Assembly: GCA_022495995.1 (NCBI GenBank)
Contig: JAFEMH010002598.1
Coordinates: 186,001-250,000 of the forward strand
Reading direction: 5' to 3'
DNA from: Adenophora triphylla var. japonica
Taxonomy: Eukaryota > Streptophyta > Magnoliopsida > Asterales > Campanulaceae
DNA: 64,000 nt
In this document: one piece after another, positions 58,526-64,000 of the stretch
Layout: every line of letters starts with the position of its first letter
Numbering within the stretch: position 1 is the first letter of the stretch
The notes under the pieces: model-generated
Databases searched by the model: none
What the model was told of the DNA's origin: nothing
The model's input: the letters and a program-made list of their open reading frames with translations, nothing else
Translations under genes and position numbers: made by a program

Positions 58526-61500
58526 AACACACACACGGTTGCTTCTGTACTCGTGGTTATGTATCTTGTGCCCCTGTCGTCTGATCAAAGCATGATGTCC
58601 TTGTGCTATAGTTACTCGCCACACCCTTTCTTTTTCTTGGTTCGTTCTGTCTAGTTGCTGACAGGTTGTCTTTTTAAAGTGCTGCTTAATATCCCAAGTG
58701 TGTGTTGGCTTTAAGTCTAGGTCAAGTTTAAAGGAGCCTGGCTTGGCTCAGCTTGGTAAACACACTATATATACAGTTTAATTACTGCAGTAAAGCTTGC
58801 TATGGGTTGTACATTTTATCCTGTATTGTATATACTTATGGTCGAATAAAGCTCTCGTTTTATAGCCCGTTCTTGAAGTAATCAATTCTACCTGAACATA
58901 GGCTCCTTAGCTTGAGCTCGAGTAAATGTAAAACAGCCATGCTTGCATGCTGAAAGCTCGGCTTGACTCTTTTACAGATTAAGCTTGCTCAAAACAAAGT
59001 TAATCGTTATTTAGTATTGACTTGATACTCACATATTCACACTTCTAGCAAATACAATGCCTCAGCTGGGTATGCACATTCAGCCATGTAATCCACTTTG
59101 TATGTTTATGTTTATGTTTATGTTTATGTTGCATTTCTCTGATGAACTCAAAAAGTCACATTGGAAGTCAAACTTTTGAGGTGATAAAAATTTGTATGAA
59201 AAAGATAAGATGCTTATTACTTAAATACGCTTAGTTTTAAGAACTACAATTGTTTCCGTCTTTCTCTGTGTGAGAGAGAATAAAGATGTATCTCTTTTGA
59301 TAAGCTTCTTCATCAAATAGGGTTCTTTAAATTTAACCCTAAAAAATAGAAGACTCTTTTCATGGGACGAGAGAGTATTATAAAACTTGTTTAGTTAGAA
59401 GAGGATTCCTAAAATGCATAGTTTACTGGTCACAAGACTCCAGTACAATTCCTTTGCAAATTCAATGCAGTGAGCATACACAATTGGTGAGGGTATATAA
59501 ATACACTCATGAATTATCTCTCTCTTTTTCCCCTTTTTCTAATTAAAAAGGCTTACTTTCTTATGTGGTTTGTCTTCCTTTCTAAATATGACAATAATAG
59601 TAGTGTAATTTCACCCATGTGCAAGTAAGTGAAACATGAACATTAAAATCTGTGTAATGTGTAATGGGACTATTTTTTGATAGGGGAGTAATAAATATTT
59701 AAACTAATTAGTTCCTTCTCTTATTTAAAAGAAAATTCTTACTCTTTGTTTTGAGATTAGTGTCTATTTAGTTGTTTTTGTTTTTCCCCTAAAATGAGTT
59801 TCTATTAGTGAAGTTACTAAAGCCACCTTTTAAACTATCATTTCTTAATTTGTACTTGCCATAATATAGTGCTTGTTAAGGTATTTATGTACATGTGTTA
59901 GGAGGCTTGTCTAAGTTTTGTTCAAAAGGTTCTTCCTAGATTTGTTTGGGATCATTTTCCACTAGTTCTTGAATCTGATCCAATTAAAAGGAGTCACATT
60001 TTTCTTAGGTTGAGAATATGTAGCTTTCCCAACCTGGCTTTATAGAGAGGGTGGCTCAGTCGTGGGTCAAGAGTCAGGTGGAGGTGGAGGGTTGGGTCGG
60101 TTATGTTTTTATGAAGTTGAAGCATCTTAAAGAGCATATATGGGTGTGGAATAGGGAAGTTTTATTTGGGATATTTGACTTTGAAAGTCGGAGTTTGTTA
60201 GAAAATTGAGATGATATATAAAATGGAGAAGGACAAGTCTATTTCAGAAGAATTGTGAGGGAGGAGATGTTCGTTAAGGAATGAGTTTGAGAAAGTTATT
60301 CTCCCAGAGGATATTAGTTGATTGGAGTCTATGGTGTGAGTTGTTCTCTATTTTGGGGGAGACTTGGATTCGCCCTCCAACATAAATGACTTCCTTCAAA
60401 TATGAGTTTGAGGATTTATAAATGATAGGATGCTGGGAGATTATGGCAGTGTGGATTTTTGCGACGTAGTGTTGTGTATGGATGAAAGAATGCCAGAATT
60501 TTCGAGAACAACTCATTATCATTTCTTCTACTTAAGGAGAGGATAGTGTATCTTGCTTCCTTATATGCATCGGCTTTGGGAGCTTTTTGAGGATTTTCCA
60601 TGACCAACTGTGCAGAGGTTAGAGAGTGGCTTTACTCTAGTTTTGGATTATGTAGTTTGATAGCTTACATTATATTTTTTGCCTTTTTGTTTATCATGTA
60701 TTTTGCTTTTAAGAAGACACCTTGTCCTCTACTCTGTCCACTTTTTCGTCCTCCAATAAATTTTCTTCTTTTATCCAAAAAAAAAAAAAGAGAGAATGTT
60801 AGTTGGAGCAGAGAGTGAATGTGAAGTGGTGATAGTATGGGAGTGTAATTTTATGTATTTTCATTTGGTAATGGGAATAAGAGAGGAAACTTAATCACAT
60901 AAATAGAAAGGAGAGGCGGGGTGGTGCACAAGCAAAAGTATATTATAGGGAAGGTGGTCTGAATAGACCTTGTTTAGAGAGGTTGGAGTGAGTTCTGATT
61001 GAGAGACGTATGGCAGACTCGTTGTTGTTGAAGGTGGGTGAGGTAAAAGCGACCGTCATCTTTCGCAAGGGATAAGGCACTAGGACCTGACAGGTTTAAT
61101 TTGGCATTTTTTACAAGTGTTTGGGATATTATTCCGGTTGTCTTAATACAGTAGAGTTTTTTGGTAGTGACATCATTCGTCACAACATCATTTTTTCTTT
61201 CTTTAACTCCGAGTATGTGTAGATCTCGGAAGGTGTGAGACTTCAGGATGAAAAGTTTGGTGACTTGTCTACAAAATCGTTTGCAAGATTTTTATTACGA
61301 AGACTTGGTGCTATTCTGGGTAGTACCATCACTAGTACACAATCGTCATACAATCAATTTGGGGATTCTTAGATTGGATTTTGCAGAGGAATGGGCTTGG
61401 ATTAAGGTGGCTACGTTGGATTTGTGGGTGCTTGGCTTCCGCCTCCTTGGCCGTTATTGTGAATGAGGAGCCTAATGAATGGTTTAGGGAAACTCGTGGA

Positions 61501-62620
61501 CTTAGGCAAGGTGATCCGGTGTCCCCGTTTCTTTTCACCTTGGTTGTAGATGTTTTGAGTCGTTTAATTTCATGGTGCAAGGAGAGGGGTCTTATTGAGG
61601 GTGCTCAGCAGGCAGGGAGGAGGTAGGGTATCTTATTTGTGTTATGCGGGTGTCTACTTAGATTTCTGTTAAAAATGCCTGCATATGTTTGCTTCCGTTC
61701 TTGCTCTTTGGCTGTATGATGCTAAATTAGTTGTGTCGCTTTCTGATTGTCCTAATTGCTTTTGGGCATTGTTCTAAGAAATTATGTTAGCCTGCTGGGT
61801 GCATGTACATGCTTACTTGTAGTTGCATGATCATGTGCTTACTTATCTTCTTATGAAGTATCTTAAGGGTAGATATCCGCTTCCCCGACTGTTGTAATGA
61901 ACTGCATATCACCTCCCTATGGTGAATTGGTAAATGGAATGTAACAAAATTGAAGGGGTATGGTTTTGCAAGTATGATGAGAATCATGTGATGAATACAA
62001 ATGCAGATCTAAAGGGTACAATATTTCTTAAAATAAACAAACTTATAATTTTTAAAATTGTTGTAAAAAAATTCCCCTTCCCTCATTATCTTGATCTCCA
62101 CAGCCTTTTTTTTTTTTTTTGTGTGTGTGTGTGTAAATACATTTAAACACTAGGATGATTTAAAGAGAGACTGGGTTGCTGAAATATCCTAGTTTAGTTT
62201 ACATGTAAATTTCTCTTTTTTCATTATTGATGGACACCAAGTCCATCCTTTTGTATTTTGAATCTTTTTATACAATCTTTTTTTAAAAAAAAAAATACAT
62301 TTAAACTACTTTTTTTATTTTTATATTCGAGTAGCTTTTCTATATTCAGTTCTGGTGGTCCTAAGTTAAAACTAATTTATTTCTATGCCATGCTGCTTAT
62401 TAATGCCTGATCCCTATTGACGTGTTTCTTTGTCAGACATGTTTTTGTTGGAGATGTGGTGGTGATGAAAGATCCAGAGAATTCAGGGAATCATCTCGTG
62501 CGGAGACTGGCTGCCATTGAAGGGTATGAAATGGTGTCTAAAGATGAAAAAGATGAACCATTTGTCCTCGAAAAGGATCAGTGCTGGGTGTTGGCTGACA
62601 ATGAAAATTTAAAGCCGAAG
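55839..62620 (+). CDS. S26 peptidase-like protein (mitochondrial inner membrane protease family), 3' end outside window
   Basis: Exons 55839-55910, 57971-58143 and 62437-62620 join in frame (429 nt, 143 residues) and splice on with a GT at 62621; the end lies right of the window. The start MVPFSTWIRYMAHKFDYSLS matches a plant S26-like family. The S26 box reads GEEMAPTI: the nucleophile Ser expected before Met-x-Pro-Thr is Glu59. VGDVVVMKDP is conserved, but the general-base Lys position in LVRRLAAIEG is Arg104. So it is probably not a protease. IMP1/IMP2 remove sorting signals in the intermembrane space; the role of this divergent branch is unknown to me. Introns are long (about 2.1 and 4.3 kb) and full of repeats. 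Confidence 0.85.
56293..57800 (+). repeat. Recent 750-bp tandem duplication in intron 1
   Basis: 56293-57043 and 57051-57800 are identical by eye apart from one substitution (TTTTGGGAG against TTTTGAGAG) and one base in a T run. They are separated by GATACAT (57044-57050). Both copies include a one-ended CTCCCTCCGTCC MITE remnant. Confidence 0.93.
56490..56660. mobile_element. Truncated Stowaway-like MITE (duplicated again at about 57248)
   Basis: Begins CTCCCTCCGTCCTTAAATGA after TA. The far end has the paired ACATTCATTTTGAGACAA but not the terminal GGACGGAGGGAG. Confidence 0.5.
58170..58455. mobile_element. Stowaway-like MITE in intron 2
   Basis: Ends CTCCCTCCGTCCCACGTAA and TTACGTGGGACGGAGGAAG with TA flanks; interior as in the copies at 40641 and 55003. 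It starts 26 bp after the exon 2 splice donor. Confidence 0.85.
58456..58522. repeat. (TA)n microsatellite, about 33 units
   Basis: Uninterrupted TA dinucleotides begin exactly at the TA target duplication on the right side of the MITE. Confidence 0.95.
59098..59130. repeat. (TTTATG)n short repeat
   Basis: Four to five TTTATG hexamers in a row in intron 2. Confidence 0.85.
59930..60793 (+). mobile_element. LINE 3' fragment with poly-A tail, decayed
   Basis: The plus-strand text around 60470-60660 reads like the C-terminal zinc-binding end of plant LINE polymerases (ARIFENNSLSFLLLKERIVY, LASLYASALGAF) with frame changes. An AATAAA at about 60757 and an A run at 60777-60790 follow. The 5' boundary is uncertain. 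Confidence 0.5.
61000..61630 (+). mobile_element. LINE reverse-transcriptase fragment, decayed
   Basis: Short plus-strand pieces match LINE RT: GPDRFNLAFFTSVWDII near 61085, and RETRGLRQGDPVSPFLFTLV with VDVLSRLISW at 61488-61570. Frames change between them. Lies in intron 2 of the S26-like gene in the same orientation. Confidence 0.7.
62100..62135. repeat. Poly-T and (GT)n tract
   Basis: A T run followed by seven GT units in intron 2. Confidence 0.8.
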
Positions 62621-62770
62621 GTATTTAACTCTTTCCCTAGGAGATTTCGTCATCAGTTGCAACTTTTTCATTAAATACAAAAACTATTAAGTAAAAGAAA
62701 TTGATCGTATTTTATTATGATTCTGGGTGGGACCAACCATCCTAAGTATTGGATTAGGTGGGGTCAACTT

Positions 62771-63562
62771 AGACGTGTCCAAGGTTAAGCGTTAACCGGC
62801 TAACCGTAAGGTTAATAACCGGATTTTAACCGCCTAAACCGTTAACCGTCTAACCGGCTTAACCGCCTAACCGATAACCGTGTAACCGAGGTTAACAAAG
62901 GTTAAGAAATTTTTACTCCGGTTAACCGCCGGTTAACCGCCGGTTAATTAACCGGTTAACTTAACCGTTAATTAACCGTCGGTTAACCGGTTAAAACACA
63001 ACTTTTTATTCAAAAAAAAATATTTCAAAGTTATATTTTAATATTAACTTTAATTAAAAATCTGAAATTCTGTAAAAAGTTAAGTTTTTTCTTTATATAC
63101 TTCCGTTTCTTTTAAATCCGTTAAGTTTTCATTTCTTTAAAAATTCATACCTATTTTTCTATAACTTTTTGCAAAAAATATTAGTCTTAACAACTATTTA
63201 AAATAGTTTTATTTATCCAAAAAAAAAAAACTAGTTCATATACAGTTACATATTTAACAGAAACTGTTAAATATTTAACTGTTTTTTCAAAAAAAGTGTT
63301 AAAAACTTAACTTTTTATTCAAAAAACTATTAAAAAGTTATATTTTTTTTAACTTTAGATAAAAATCTGACATTCTTGAAAAAAAAATAAAAAAATTAAC
63401 CGTTTATTAACCGGGTTAACCGGGTTAACCGGATTAACCGTTAACCGGTTAACCGTAACCGTGACTTAACGGTTAACGGTTAAGTCCGGTTAATGAGTTT
63501 AACCTTCGTTAACCGCCGGTTATTAACCGGTTAACCGCGGTTAATTAACCGTGGTCACGTCT
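62771..63562. mobile_element. Non-autonomous DNA element with TTAACCGG subterminal repeats
   Basis: Ends AGACGTGTCCAAGGTTAA and (inverted) AGACGTGACCACGGTTAA match at 16 of 18 bases and are flanked by direct TCAACTT copies (62764-62770, 63563-63569). About 200 bp at each end consist of GGTTAACCG/AACCGGTTAA permutations; the middle (63000-63395) is AT-rich and non-coding. Terminal inverted repeats plus dense subterminal repeats suit a hAT- or CACTA-like derivative; the 7-bp duplication (8 would be hAT) leaves the superfamily open. Confidence 0.65.
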
Positions 63563-64000
63563 TCAACTTGAGAAATGAAACCCAATCTTAAGAGAATTGA
63601 TCTAACGCGTTCCATCAATAATATGGCTTTTGGAGTATTGGTCAAAGATTGTAACATATTTTCTTGATGTGGAAGCTTATAAGCAAAGCGAGCTACCTTT
63701 TGTTAACATTCAAAAAACATGGAGGGTTGATTGTTCTAGGAATTTTTCTATATGGTGACCACACTTTCTAACTTCTATGGCTCTAGTTCTTACTGTCTAT
63801 GGGCCAAGAGGAAAAAAAAAAAGAAGTTATTTTTCCTTCTTTTTTTTTCTTTCAGTTTTAGCACAAACCTCTATATACTCCATTTCCGTCCCACAATAAT
63901 ATGCACAAATGGGAGGGCACAAGAATTAATGAGAAAAGTGAAAAAGGTGATGTGTTGAGTGTAGATGGTAGGGTAGGAGAGAGAAAGTGGGGTAAGTGGG
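63563..64000. other. Intron/intergenic sequence with MITE start at window edge
   Basis: No exon of the S26-like gene was recognised here. At 63878 a CTCCATTTCCGTCCCACAAT end after TA starts another Stowaway-like MITE that runs off the window, with an interior GTAGGAGAGAGAAAGTGG as in the others. Confidence 0.5.

Noticed and set aside
58217..58624. Open frames through the MITE and TA repeat
   Set aside because: Low-complexity Tyr/Ile and Ser/Phe stretches from a MITE and microsatellite.
59358..59378. GGGACGAGAGAGTATTA as the end of another MITE
   Set aside because: No matching inverted end was found upstream.
1..64000. CRISPR arrays, bacterial operons, ribosome binding sites
   Set aside because: Introns, plant retrotransposons and seed proteins show a plant nuclear origin; the tandem repeats found are not spacer-repeat arrays.

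Overview
The window is nuclear DNA of a flowering plant. It holds intron-containing plant genes (11S seed storage globulins, a patellin, an S26-peptidase-like protein), plant-type LTR retrotransposons, a MULE with long terminal inverted repeats, and Stowaway-like MITEs with CTCCCTCCGTCC ends. The globulin sequences look eudicot, and to my eye asterid/Lamiales-like; I could not test that.

Layout. 1-3312: PBS and 5' LTR of a minus-strand LTR retrotransposon. 3313-5852: AT-rich non-genic DNA with repeats. 5853-12116: a decayed MULE carrying a broken MuDR-type transposase and, convergently, a broken plant-mobile-domain (PMD) gene. 13458-37704: a head-to-tail array of 11S globulin (legumin) genes, all on the minus strand. 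Three are intact (start codons at 15214, 21559 and 24537), one is split by a nested retrotransposon insertion (26001-35470), and one is a relic lacking exon 2 (36487-37704). An orphan legumin promoter (17578-18290) points to a sixth, lost copy, now next to a truncated Tat-type retrotransposon end.

The insertion in legumin 4 is two elements deep. A gag-only Copia-type element (27437-35194, TSD CAGGA) sits in exon 1, and a Ty3/gypsy element (29451-34598, TSD CCTGG) sits inside it. The Copia LTRs carry perfect heat-shock-element arrays upstream of a TATA box.

37926-39466 is a four-exon patellin (SEC14-GOLD) gene on the minus strand. 41454-53949 is a full-length Tat-lineage Ty3/gypsy element on the minus strand (790-bp LTRs, TSD AAACC). 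It has two RNase H domains and an antisense additional ORF with its own apparent TATA promoter. 55839-62620 is the 5' part of a gene for an S26 (mitochondrial inner-membrane-protease-like) protein that lacks the catalytic Ser and Lys. Its introns hold a fresh 750-bp tandem duplication with a fold-back filler, a MITE, a (TA)n tract and LINE remains. 62771-63562 is a non-autonomous DNA element built of TTAACCGG-type subterminal repeats.

The legumins supply vacuolar storage protein in seed; their shared RY elements and a shared upstream block suggest common embryo-specific control. I found no previously undescribed enzymatic system. The most interesting items are the heat-shock-element LTR inside a storage-protein gene, the dual-RNase-H/antisense-ORF element, the dead peptidase homologue, the fold-back duplication junction and the orphan promoter.
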